DNA of 64,000 nucleotides, from assembly GCA_024207135.1 (NCBI GenBank), contig CP042428.1, positions 3,844,001 to 3,908,000 on the forward strand, given 5' to 3'. The first letter of the stretch is position 1. Every line of letters starts with the position of its first letter. Shown piece by piece: positions 8,600-16,154 of this stretch. The translations under genes were made by a program, and so were the position numbers. The notes beneath the pieces are model-generated. The model did not search any database. It saw nothing but the letters and a program-made list of their open reading frames with translations, and was not told where the DNA came from. This stretch comes from Arthrobacter sp. C2 (GTDB lineage: Bacteria; Actinomycetota; Actinomycetes; Actinomycetales; Micrococcaceae).

Positions 8600-9319
8600 C
8601 TAGCCTAGGGGCTGGGGCCCCTCGGTGTCGGCGATTGCGACGACGGGTTTCGTGCCCAGCGCCTGGCCGATGGCCGCTCCCAGGATCTTCGCGCCTTCCA
8701 CGTTGGGGTGCACCCCGTCGTCGCTGAGTCCGGCGGCGAAGGTGTTGGCGTCGCTGCGCAGCCCGGCGGCGGCGTCCACGAAGATCCACCCGCGCTCGGC
8801 GGCCAGGGATTGCAGGAAGCCGTTGTACTCCACGGTGGCTTCCACCGCGTCGTCGCGCGGCGGGACGCTGGAGAGCAGGACCCTCGGGGCCTGGACGATC
8901 TGTGAGATCCGGATGAGGTTTGCCGCGGTCCGCTCACGTTTGGTGTGCCGGGCCAGGTCGTTGGTCCCGGCCAGGAGCACCAGGGCGTCGGCGCTGCCGT
9001 GGCGCAGGGCCGCGGCCATGTCCCCGGTCTGGGCTCCGCCCAGCGCCCACCCGCCGGTCCAGGCCAGGGCCGGGGGTGCCCCGGGCGTGTTCACGTAGTT
9101 GATCCAGGAGGCCTCCCCGACATGCCCGTCGGCCACCGTGTGGCTGCCGGCGGCGGTGATCGAGTCCCCGGCGACCATGAACCTCACCTGGACCCCGCCG
9201 GCGGGCAGGGCAAAGGCCTGCGGCACCGTTTCATCGGCGCGCGGGCCTCCGGAGAGGCCGAGCAGGCCGGCAAAGACGGACACGATTGCGAGTATGAGCA
9301 AGGGTTTGCGAGTTCCCAA
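8600..9319 (-). CDS. secreted SGNH/GDSL-type hydrolase
   Basis: A 239-residue exported hydrolase. An N-terminal signal segment (LLILAIVSVFAGLLGLSGG) is followed by the SGNH blocks: VAGDSIT (nucleophile Ser), a Gly-containing middle segment, LLAGTNDL (oxyanion Asn) and DDGVHPN (Asp and His). The family hydrolyses esters of lipids or carbohydrates; substrate here unknown. The start is a TTG with GGGGG about seven bases upstream. It overlaps no gene but sits 66 bases after the acyl-CoA synthetase gene. Confidence 0.85.
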   Translation of the reverse strand: MGTRKPLLILAIVSVFAGLLGLSGGPRADETVPQAFALPAGGVQVRFMVAGDSITAAGSHTVADGHVGEASWINYVNTPGAPPALAWTGGWALGGAQTGDMAAALRHGSADALVLLAGTNDLARHTKRERTAANLIRISQIVQAPRVLLSSVPPRDDAVEATVEYNGFLQSLAAERGWIFVDAAAGLRSDANTFAAGLSDDGVHPNVEGAKILGAAIGQALGTKPVVAIADTEGPQPLG

Positions 9320-9385
9320 GGTATTGCCCCCTTCCTGGCCTTTAAGCCTAAGGGTGCACCATGCCCGGGAACGTGCGGGACGGAC

Positions 9386-10957
9386 TCAATCCTGCAACGA
9401 TTCGCGTTCGCGCAGGATGAAGCGCTGCAGCTTCCCCGAGGGGGTCTTGGGCAGCTCGGCGGCGTAGGTGATCTTCCGCGGGTAGGCGTGGGCCGCATAG
9501 CGGGTCTTGACCAGGGCCTGCAGCTCGGCGGTGAGCCGGTCGCTGCCGGTTGCCCCGTCCTTGAGCACCACGTGGGCGACCAGGACCTCGCCGCGCAGCT
9601 CGTCGGGGACCCCGATGACCGCGGATTCGAGCACCAACGGGTGTTCGGCCAGCACGGACTCGACCTCGAACGGGCCGATCCGGTAGCCGGCCATGATGAT
9701 CACGTCGTCGTCGCGCGAGGAGAAGAAGATGTAGCCGTCTTCGTCCATGGTCCCTGCGTCCCCGGTGAGGTACCAGCGGCCGTCGGCGGAATAGCGTTCG
9801 GCGGTGCGTGCCGGGTCCCCGGTGTATCCGTTGAACCAGAGCATCGGGGAGCCGGCGACGTTCAGCGCGACCCGTCCGCGGGTTCCGGCCGGTGCGCATT
9901 CGTCGGTGTCGGGCTGCAGCACGCAGGCCGAGTACCCGGGCATGGGCCGGCCCATGGATCCGGCCTTGACCGTGTCGATGACCTCCGGTGCCCAGCCGTT
10001 GACAATGCACATGCCCATCTCGGTCTGCCCGTAGTGGTCGCGCACCGGGACCCCGAGCACGGCCTGGGCCCAGGCGATGGTGGTGGCGTCCAGCGGTTCG
10101 CCGGCCGAGGAGGCCTTCGCGAGCGTGAGCCCGGGAACCCCCTTGGGCTTGGCGGCGCGCAGGGAGCGCACGATGGTGGGGGCGGCGGCGAAGTTGGTGA
10201 CGTTGAACTTTTCCAGCACGGCCCAGCAGGTCTCGGCACTGAACCCGGTGGACAGCAGCAGGTTCCGCCTACCGGCGTAGAGCGGGGCGAGGATCCCGTA
10301 GTACAGCCCGTAGGCCCAGCCGGGGTCGGCCACGTTCCAGAACGTGTCGTCCTGCGTGACGTCCAGGCCGTAGCGGAAGTACGTGTCGAAGGCTTCCAGC
10401 GCACGCACCGGAACGGCAACCCCCTTGGGGGTTCCGGTGGTGCCGGAGGTGAAGATCTCCACCAGCGGGTCATCCAGCGACCGGGTTGCCGGTGCGAAGC
10501 CGGCCGGCTGCGCCTCGAGCAGGGCCGCCAGCTCCCCGGTGCCCAGCACCGGGTGGGGCAGGGATGCGAGCTTGGGCGCCTGGGCGGTGTCGGCGACGAT
10601 GAGCTTGGCATCGGCCCCGGCAACCCGGACCTCGATGGCGGGCGTGGCGAATGCGGTGAACAGCGGCACATGCACTGCTCCCAGCCGCCAGAGCCCCAGC
10701 AACGTGTAGAGCAGCTCGGCGCTCTTGCCCATCAGCGTGGCCACGCGGTCCCCGGGCTTGATGCCGCGGGAGGCAAAGAGCGCCGCGGCCTGCTCGGAGC
10801 GCAGCTTCAGCGTCGCATAGTCAAGGTCCACCGAGCCCAGGTCCGCATCGATGACGGTGAAGGCGACCGCGTCGCCGGGGTGCCTGTCGCACAGGAGCAC
10901 CGCCGGTTGCACGTCCCGCGGCAGGGTGGAAAGGACCGGGATATTGAATGAATGCAT
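9386..10957 (-). CDS. AMP-forming acyl-CoA synthetase (acetyl-/medium-chain type)
   Basis: A 523-residue adenylate-forming ligase that activates a carboxylic acid with ATP and transfers it to CoA. It shows the phosphate loop TSGTTGTPKG, the aromatic motif DHYGQTEMG, the hinge YLTGDAGTMDEDGYIFFSSR with DDDVI, and the C-terminal catalytic Lys region KTPSGKLQRF. The overall pattern matches acetyl-CoA synthetase-like medium-chain enzymes rather than long-chain FadD. The start MHSFNIPVLS is used; a basic prefix in the longer frame is intergenic. The acid used cannot be predicted. Confidence 0.88.
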   Translation of the reverse strand: MHSFNIPVLSTLPRDVQPAVLLCDRHPGDAVAFTVIDADLGSVDLDYATLKLRSEQAAALFASRGIKPGDRVATLMGKSAELLYTLLGLWRLGAVHVPLFTAFATPAIEVRVAGADAKLIVADTAQAPKLASLPHPVLGTGELAALLEAQPAGFAPATRSLDDPLVEIFTSGTTGTPKGVAVPVRALEAFDTYFRYGLDVTQDDTFWNVADPGWAYGLYYGILAPLYAGRRNLLLSTGFSAETCWAVLEKFNVTNFAAAPTIVRSLRAAKPKGVPGLTLAKASSAGEPLDATTIAWAQAVLGVPVRDHYGQTEMGMCIVNGWAPEVIDTVKAGSMGRPMPGYSACVLQPDTDECAPAGTRGRVALNVAGSPMLWFNGYTGDPARTAERYSADGRWYLTGDAGTMDEDGYIFFSSRDDDVIIMAGYRIGPFEVESVLAEHPLVLESAVIGVPDELRGEVLVAHVVLKDGATGSDRLTAELQALVKTRYAAHAYPRKITYAAELPKTPSGKLQRFILRERESLQD

Positions 10958-11047
10958 GCCTGTTGCCTGCCTTGGTTCGTGAGGCGGGGATTGCTTCCCC
11001 GCCGCCAAAGCTACCAGCGCGGGGAGGCAAAACCACTGATTGTGAAC

Positions 11048-11344
11048 CTACTTGCGGCGCCCCGCCACCAGGGAAGCGAGCACGACCGCGGCGGTGACGG
11101 CGTTGACCGCCGGCCACGCACCGATCTTCTTGGCCAGCGGGTGCGAGGCGCCGAAGGCGGCCAGGTAGAGCCCGGTCAGCGCCGCGGCCCTGGGGGCCCC
11201 GACGTTGGCCTTCCAGGCCAGGAAGGCGCCGGTTCCCGCGACGGCGAGCACGGCCCCGCCGGCGGGGCGGTTCTTGGTGGTGCGGGCGGTGGCGAAGCCG
11301 CCGATGAGTCCGGTTCCGGCTAGTGCGGAGGGAAGCAGTGACAT
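11048..11344 (-). CDS. small membrane protein of unknown function
   Basis: A 98-residue hydrophobic protein with about three membrane segments (LLPSALAGTGLIGGF, GGAVLAVAGTGAFLAW, AVNAVTAAVVLASLVAG) and a C-terminal GRRK. It is preceded by AAGGAGAACACC, a good ribosome binding site. I do not recognise the family. It lies 35 bases after the DUF3105 gene on the same strand and may be the last gene of that run. Confidence 0.65.
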   Translation of the reverse strand: MSLLPSALAGTGLIGGFATARTTKNRPAGGAVLAVAGTGAFLAWKANVGAPRAAALTGLYLAAFGASHPLAKKIGAWPAVNAVTAAVVLASLVAGRRK

Positions 11345-11379
11345 GGTTCGGTGTTCTCCTTATTCCTTGTCCTTCAAGC

Positions 11380-11988
11380 TTAGAGGCCGATGCCGCCGGT
11401 GCACGGTGCGCCCGGCTCCGGGGTCTGGGGACCCTGGCGGTACTTCTTGACGAACGCGGCGATGCGCGGGTCGTCGGCGGAATCCACGCTGAGCTGCTCG
11501 CCCCAGGCGGTGAGCTTGATCTTGGCGCCCTGGTCCGGATACGGGCTCAGGAGCATGTAGGTCTTTTCGCCCACGTCCTGCTTCAGCGTGGCCAGCTCGG
11601 CGTCGGATACCCCGTCGTAGCTGACCCACACCGCGCCGTGTTCCAGGGAATGCACGGCGTTGTTTTCCGGCACCGGTTTTTCGTAGATGCCGCAATTGAG
11701 CCAGACGGGGTTGTGGTCCCCGCCGACACCGGGCTTCTGCGCGTAGGTCACCTTGGCATCGACGTGGTTGGCGGAGGCGACCTTGTAGTCCTTCACGCCC
11801 TCGATCGGGCTCGCGGCGGCCGCGGCGACCGCGGATTTCTCCTGGGCGGCACCGGTGAGCACCACCGCGGTGGGAACGATGATGGCCAGCGCAGCGGCGG
11901 CGACCAGCGCAACGGTGAGGAGCTTGGTGCGTTTTTCCTTGGCCTGGGCCTTGGCAAGGATTTCTTGGGCTTCTTGGCGCTTGTTCAT
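11380..11988 (-). CDS. DUF3105 membrane-anchored protein
   Basis: A 202-residue protein with one N-terminal membrane anchor (LLTVALVAAAALAIIVPTAV) after a charged, Lys-rich cytoplasmic tail, and an extracytoplasmic DUF3105 domain. Family hallmarks are NPVWLNCGIYEKP, HSLEHGAVWVSY and GAPCTGG; the conserved Cys and His residues suggest metal or redox chemistry, but the function is not established. It begins 14 bases after the DUF305 gene, in one transcription unit with it. Confidence 0.85.
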   Translation of the reverse strand: MNKRQEAQEILAKAQAKEKRTKLLTVALVAAAALAIIVPTAVVLTGAAQEKSAVAAAAASPIEGVKDYKVASANHVDAKVTYAQKPGVGGDHNPVWLNCGIYEKPVPENNAVHSLEHGAVWVSYDGVSDAELATLKQDVGEKTYMLLSPYPDQGAKIKLTAWGEQLSVDSADDPRIAAFVKKYRQGPQTPEPGAPCTGGIGL

Positions 11989-12002
11989 GGGAAGGGAATC
12001 CT

Positions 12003-12647
12003 TTAGCTCAGCTGCGCGAGCAGCTGGGTCAGGGCCGAGATCTCGGCCTGTTGGGTCATGACGATTTTGTTGGCGAACGCGGTGACCATCGGGTCGTTCC
12101 CGCGTTGCAGGTAGGCCTGTGCCATCTCGACCCCGCCTTTGTGGTGGGCGATCATCAGGGTCAGGAACTGGCGGTCGGCAGTGCTCCCGCGCGCGGCGGT
12201 GAGCTTGTCGATGTCGGCCGCACTGGCCATGCCCGTCGAGGCCATGGTGTGGGCTTTGCCGGGGGCAGCTGTCCGGTGCGCGGCATGGGTGCCGTCGTCG
12301 GTGAGCAGATTGCTCATCCAGGTCATCGATTCGCCGGTCTGGGGCAGGCCCCAGGTTTCGAGCCAGGCATACATCTGCCCGGATTGCTGTTGCTGGGTCA
12401 GGGCGATGTCGTAGGCCATGGAGCGCACCGCTTTGTTGGCGGAGTGCTCGCGGATGATCATGGACAGCTGCACGGCCTGGTGGTGGTGCGTCTGCATGTC
12501 GCGGGCAAAGCCGGCCTCGGGGGAGGCCTCGGAGGGGAAGGTGCCCCGTGGGTTGGCGGAGCCCAGGATCCAGCCGCCGGTGGCCATGGCAAGCATGAGC
12601 ACCACCACGGCGATGACCAGGGCACGGGAAGTTTTGGGTTCGGACAT
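12003..12647 (-). CDS. DUF305 His-rich exported protein
   Basis: A 214-residue membrane-anchored protein with an N-terminal hydrophobic segment (ALVIAVVVLMLAMATGGW). It is a DUF305 protein: DMQTHHHQAVQLSMI near residue 51 and LMIAHHKGGVEMAQ near residue 165 place clustered His residues on a four-helix ferritin-like bundle. Such proteins are often found with copper-handling genes, and metal binding is likely, not proven. AAGGA lies seven bases before the ATG. The gene sits between the small Cys/His protein and DUF3105, both co-directional. Confidence 0.88.
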   Translation of the reverse strand: MSEPKTSRALVIAVVVLMLAMATGGWILGSANPRGTFPSEASPEAGFARDMQTHHHQAVQLSMIIREHSANKAVRSMAYDIALTQQQQSGQMYAWLETWGLPQTGESMTWMSNLLTDDGTHAAHRTAAPGKAHTMASTGMASAADIDKLTAARGSTADRQFLTLMIAHHKGGVEMAQAYLQRGNDPMVTAFANKIVMTQQAEISALTQLLAQLS

Positions 12648-12721
12648 GAGCGGTCCTTGGAGAAACGGATGCGGTGCACCGCAAGGCGGCGCGCTGGCGG
12701 CAGGGGGGAAGGGGCCGCGTT

Positions 12722-13063
12722 CTACGTGCGTGAAATGGACAGTGCGTGCAAGTCGGGGGCCCGTGCCTGTTGCGCCCGCGGAGCCCCGGACGATGGGGCA
12801 AGGGTTGCCGGTAGCGCGCCGAAGGCCCCGGAGGAGTCCGGGCGCGGGGCGATCTGGGCGATGTTCAACTGCGGATCCGTGCTCGGGGCGCAGTGCTGCT
12901 TGTCCGGAGCATCCGTGGGGCAATGGGTGGCCCCGGTCGCTGCGGAGGCGCTCGCCGAGATGCCGAAGTGGGTGGCCGAATCGGCCACCGATGCCGGTGC
13001 CAGGGTGTGGCACAGCGGAAGCAGGACGCAGAGGGCAAGCAGCAGCCCCAGCAGTCGCTTCAC
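12722..13063 (-). CDS. small exported Cys/His protein, DUF6153-like
   Basis: A 113-residue protein with a strong signal or anchor segment (LLGLLLALCVLLPLCHTLA) and an extracytoplasmic tail holding THCPTDAPDKQHC. Size, layout and position directly ahead of a DUF305 gene fit the DUF6153 family of actinobacteria; the assignment rests on memory of the family, not a search. A GTG start is used; the longer frame begins in the intergenic region. It is the first gene of the DUF6153/DUF305/DUF3105 run. Confidence 0.65.
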   Translation of the reverse strand: MKRLLGLLLALCVLLPLCHTLAPASVADSATHFGISASASAATGATHCPTDAPDKQHCAPSTDPQLNIAQIAPRPDSSGAFGALPATLAPSSGAPRAQQARAPDLHALSISRT

Positions 13064-13097
13064 GTGTGCCGCCCTTCGGATCGCGGACCAGATGTTG

Positions 13098-13135
13098 GTT
13101 GAGGAATCAACGATATAAATGCGAGATGTGCATTT
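13098..13135. promoter_or_regulatory. two palindromes in the promoter region of the DUF305 cluster
   Basis: GTTGA-GGAA-TCAAC (13098-13111) and AAATGC-N7-GCATTT (13117-13135) are perfect inverted repeats 35-72 bases upstream of the GTG start of the small exported protein and within the divergent region shared with the M50 protease gene. They are candidate operator sites; the cognate regulator is unknown and no regulator gene is adjacent. Confidence 0.4.
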
Positions 13136-13215
13136 GCTGTGAGCCAGGTGCGCAGACCCGGGCTCCGGCTGCCCGGCTGCAAAGGGCATGCATGATCGCG
13201 GCATAGGGTTGGGGG

Positions 13216-13947
13216 ATGGAAATCATTGACCGCTGGTGGCAGGCGGTGCTGGCCGGGTTCGGCGGCACCGAACCGTTGGTGCTGGCGCCGTGGCCGGTGC
13301 TCGGCCTGCTGGCGTTGTGCGTGCTGCTGACCGTGCCGCGGGCCACCTGGCGGATCTTCGGGCTGTATGTGACCTTCGTGCACGAATTGGGCCACGCCTT
13401 TGCCGCGCTGGCCACCGGGCGCTTCGTCCATGGACTGAAGATCCGGCTGGATCATTCCGGAGAACTGGTCAGCAGCGGGAAGCCCGGGTTCTCCGCGGTT
13501 TTCAGCGGCTTCTGGGGCTATCCGGCACCCGCCGCGGTCGGCCTGGGCCTGGTTGCCTCGACGTACTTCGGCCATGCCTCCGCGGCCCTGTCCATCGGGG
13601 CACTGGTGCTGTTGGGGTCGCTGGTGTTCCTGCGCAACTGGGCCGGGATTGCGGTGGCGCTGTGTTCCGCGCTGGCGGCCCAGCTGCTGGTGCTCTACAC
13701 CCCGGCCCAGGCCATGGGCTGGGTGGTTCTCGGCCTGGGGCTGATGCTGCTGGTGGGCTCGGTGCGAGACCTGTTCAAGGTGATCGGGGTCCACACCCGC
13801 CGGCGCGAGCTGGTTTCTTCCTCCGACGCGTACATCCTGGCCACGCGCAGCTGGCTGCCGGCCTGGTTCTGGCTCCTGGGCTTCACCGTGGTGGTGGGCG
13901 GCTCGGTCGTGCTCTCCGGCTGGATGCTCGCGGGTATGCTGGCCTGA
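13216..13947 (+). CDS. M50-family membrane metallopeptidase
   Basis: A 243-residue integral membrane protein with about six hydrophobic segments. TFVHELGHAFAAL at residue 53 is the HExxH zinc site (H56, E57, H60), placed within a membrane segment as in M50B site-2-type proteases. The second metal ligand region is not obvious, so activity is probable rather than certain. Substrate unknown. It is transcribed divergently from the DUF305 cluster and stands 92 bases upstream of the 582-residue gene. Confidence 0.83.
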   Translation: MEIIDRWWQAVLAGFGGTEPLVLAPWPVLGLLALCVLLTVPRATWRIFGLYVTFVHELGHAFAALATGRFVHGLKIRLDHSGELVSSGKPGFSAVFSGFWGYPAPAAVGLGLVASTYFGHASAALSIGALVLLGSLVFLRNWAGIAVALCSALAAQLLVLYTPAQAMGWVVLGLGLMLLVGSVRDLFKVIGVHTRRRELVSSSDAYILATRSWLPAWFWLLGFTVVVGGSVVLSGWMLAGMLA

Positions 13948-14039
13948 GACAACCCTGGCCCATCCATCAGGCGCGTCGCTCCGGTAGGTTTGGAAACACA
14001 CGGGAACGGTGCCGGGCCAAGCCAGGGAGGTGAATCCGG

Positions 14040-15788
14040 ATGGGAGTCCACCGCTGGACGCGCTCCGGGGAAGACCTCGCCCTGCACCTCATGCAACCGA
14101 GACGCCTGCATTCGGTCGTCATCACCCTCAGCGCACGGGCGGAAGCGGCCGGGTTCGATGCCCAGGCGATCTACGAGGAAGTCAAGGACTGGGCCGAGGT
14201 CATCGTGGTTCCCACGGGCTGGCTGACCTACGAGCTGCGCGACCACCTGCCCTACGGGTGGGAGGTGTTCGGCACCGCTGCCCGCGTCTATCCCACCGGG
14301 CCCGGCAGCCAAGGGATCGCGCCCGGGCGGCCGCACGTGGTGCGCGCCGGGGACTCGATCGAGCGGATCAGCAATGAGCTGATCGATGAGGTGCTCTTCC
14401 TGCCCGACCCCCGCACGTTGGTGGTTTCGGCGTCCCCGACCCCCGGACCCGGGCGGCACGCCGCGGACCCGGTGCGCACCGTGGGCTCCCCGGTGCCGGT
14501 GTCGACGGGCACCGGAAGCCACTCGGTGCTGGTGGCCGGAGCGGTTGCCGGATTCCGGAACCACGGCTTCACCGCCGTCATTGCCCTGGACAACGGCGCA
14601 AGCGCCGAGATCCACAGCGAGGACATCTATCCGCACGCCCCGTTGACCTGGATGCTGGAAACCGGAAGCCGTCTCGCCGGCGCCCGGGAACCGGGCAGCG
14701 GGCGCCTGCTGATCCGCGAATCCCTGCTGCACCCGCGCCTGCTGCAGCACTACTCCTGGAACCAGGTCGTCCCGTGCCTGGTGTTCGAGGCCGGGAAAGA
14801 TGCAGCGGTGCTGGTCCCGGTGCCGGGGGAGAACATCACGGTGCACCGCGCAGATGTCTCCTCCAACGAACTGGACGACGTCGACTCGCTGCTGGCACCG
14901 GGGCAGGTCGTTGCGGCGCGGCTGGTCAATGCCTCCGGGGTGCGCAAGCTCGTGCTGGTGGATGTCGATGACAACGAACCGGTGGCCGTAGCCCCGGCCC
15001 TGGTGCGCGGCGGCACCCCCTGGCTGGTCGTCGACCGGGACCACGTCCCGGAACCCGGAGAACCGCCGGCCGCAGAATCCACGACCGGAATGCCGGTGGT
15101 TCCGACGCCGGAAAAGCAGCGCGAGGCCCTGCGCCAGGCGTTGCTGCAGATCGATGCGCTCAAGTCCGAACTGAAGGCGTTGCGCCAACAGCAGGCCGGC
15201 AATGCGGAACCCGAGTTGGCCTCCGCGCTGCAACAGCTGGGCCGGTACCGTGCCGAGGCGCTCAAACTGCGGACCCTGCTGCGCAACAAGTCCGAGGCGC
15301 TGAACCAGAACCACCGGATGGCCCGGCGGAAGGCCCGCACCACCGTGGAGCCGGCGCCGAGCGACGCCCGGGACCTGTTCACCACCGCGGAGGCGGCATT
15401 GCGCCACGAGCTGTACCTGGAGTGGGCACACCGCGTCCCGGCGAACGAGAAGGCCGTCTATCCCTGGGACCCGGGCTTCGTCATCGGCCCGAAGTTCGCC
15501 GCCTCGTTCTACGCGCACGGTGCCGCGCTGCGCGGCAAGACCCTCAAGGCCCTGACCCAGCTGCTGACCGGGAGGGCGGACCGGATGGCCGCGCGCGAGG
15601 TGCACCCCAAGCGGACCGGTCCCGGAGGGGACGACCCGCAGGAGATCCGGGAGACGGACGGGGCAACCTGTTGGCGGATGAGCGTGGAGATCGGGGTGGC
15701 CGCGGCCCGCCGCGTGCATTACTGGAAGCTGCCCGACGGGCGCATCGAACTCCACGAGCTCGTCTCCCACGACACCTTCGGCATCTGA
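14040..15788 (+). CDS. 582-residue multidomain protein of unknown function (S1-like, coiled coil)
   Basis: Not recognised. Residues about 20-110 form an alpha/beta-looking domain (VVITLSARAEAAGFD, AEVIVVPTGWLTYEL, VFGTAARVYP). Two stretches look like S1/OB folds: VLVAGAVAGFRNHGFTAVI with HSEDIYPH, and VVPCLVFEAGKDAAVLVP ending LVDVDDNEP. A long coiled coil follows (REALRQALLQIDALKSELK through AEALKLRTLLRNKSEALN). The C-terminal 140 residues (YPWDPGFVIGPKFAASF, ATCWRMSVEIGVAAARRVHYWKLPDGRIELHELVSHDTF) form a compact domain I cannot place. No signal peptide or membrane segment. GGGAGGTG precedes the ATG. Nucleic-acid binding through the S1-like part is an inference. Confidence 0.75.
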   Translation: MGVHRWTRSGEDLALHLMQPRRLHSVVITLSARAEAAGFDAQAIYEEVKDWAEVIVVPTGWLTYELRDHLPYGWEVFGTAARVYPTGPGSQGIAPGRPHVVRAGDSIERISNELIDEVLFLPDPRTLVVSASPTPGPGRHAADPVRTVGSPVPVSTGTGSHSVLVAGAVAGFRNHGFTAVIALDNGASAEIHSEDIYPHAPLTWMLETGSRLAGAREPGSGRLLIRESLLHPRLLQHYSWNQVVPCLVFEAGKDAAVLVPVPGENITVHRADVSSNELDDVDSLLAPGQVVAARLVNASGVRKLVLVDVDDNEPVAVAPALVRGGTPWLVVDRDHVPEPGEPPAAESTTGMPVVPTPEKQREALRQALLQIDALKSELKALRQQQAGNAEPELASALQQLGRYRAEALKLRTLLRNKSEALNQNHRMARRKARTTVEPAPSDARDLFTTAEAALRHELYLEWAHRVPANEKAVYPWDPGFVIGPKFAASFYAHGAALRGKTLKALTQLLTGRADRMAAREVHPKRTGPGGDDPQEIRETDGATCWRMSVEIGVAAARRVHYWKLPDGRIELHELVSHDTFGI

Positions 15789-15809
15789 TCCCGGCGCCCG
15801 GAGGCATTG

Positions 15810-15983
15810 CTACGTCCCGGCGGGCGGAATCCTGCCGGCCGGGGCCCCGTGGAGGAAATGCCAGGTGAGCACGTCCTGGATCGCAGGTTCCTCGACCCCG
15901 TAGGTGCTCGCTATTTGTTCCAGCGTCCACCCGGCGGTGCGCAGCTCCATGAGGGTTGGATAGGCCGGCATGCCGATACCCAT
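15810..15983 (-). CDS. small helix-turn-helix protein
   Basis: A 57-residue protein, MGIGMPAYPTLMELRTAGWT and onwards, in which AGWTLEQIASTYGVEEPAIQD reads as a helix-turn-helix resembling DUF433-type or resolvase-like small DNA-binding domains. GGGAG lies five bases before the ATG. It is convergent with the 582-residue gene. Could be an antitoxin-like or regulatory protein; no toxin partner is visible. Confidence 0.55.
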   Translation of the reverse strand: MGIGMPAYPTLMELRTAGWTLEQIASTYGVEEPAIQDVLTWHFLHGAPAGRIPPAGT

Positions 15984-16154
15984 TTTCGCTCCCCCTGACT
16001 TGACGATGGATCGATGCCACCAGCAAACCACGTCCCTAGGACAATTTGGTTCCGCCGGAGCCCCGCCGCCGCCGGGGCCTGACCGAAGAGACGGATTTCG
16101 CCTAGTGTGGGTGGAAGGGGGCAACGAACACGACACCTAGGGATGGGCACGGCC

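Noticed and set aside
5523-8603. 1026-residue plus-strand open frame
   Set aside because: Antisense to the GntR, hydrolase and glutaminase genes; no recognisable motifs.
8945-10951. 668-residue plus-strand open frame
   Set aside because: Antisense to the SGNH hydrolase and the acyl-CoA synthetase.
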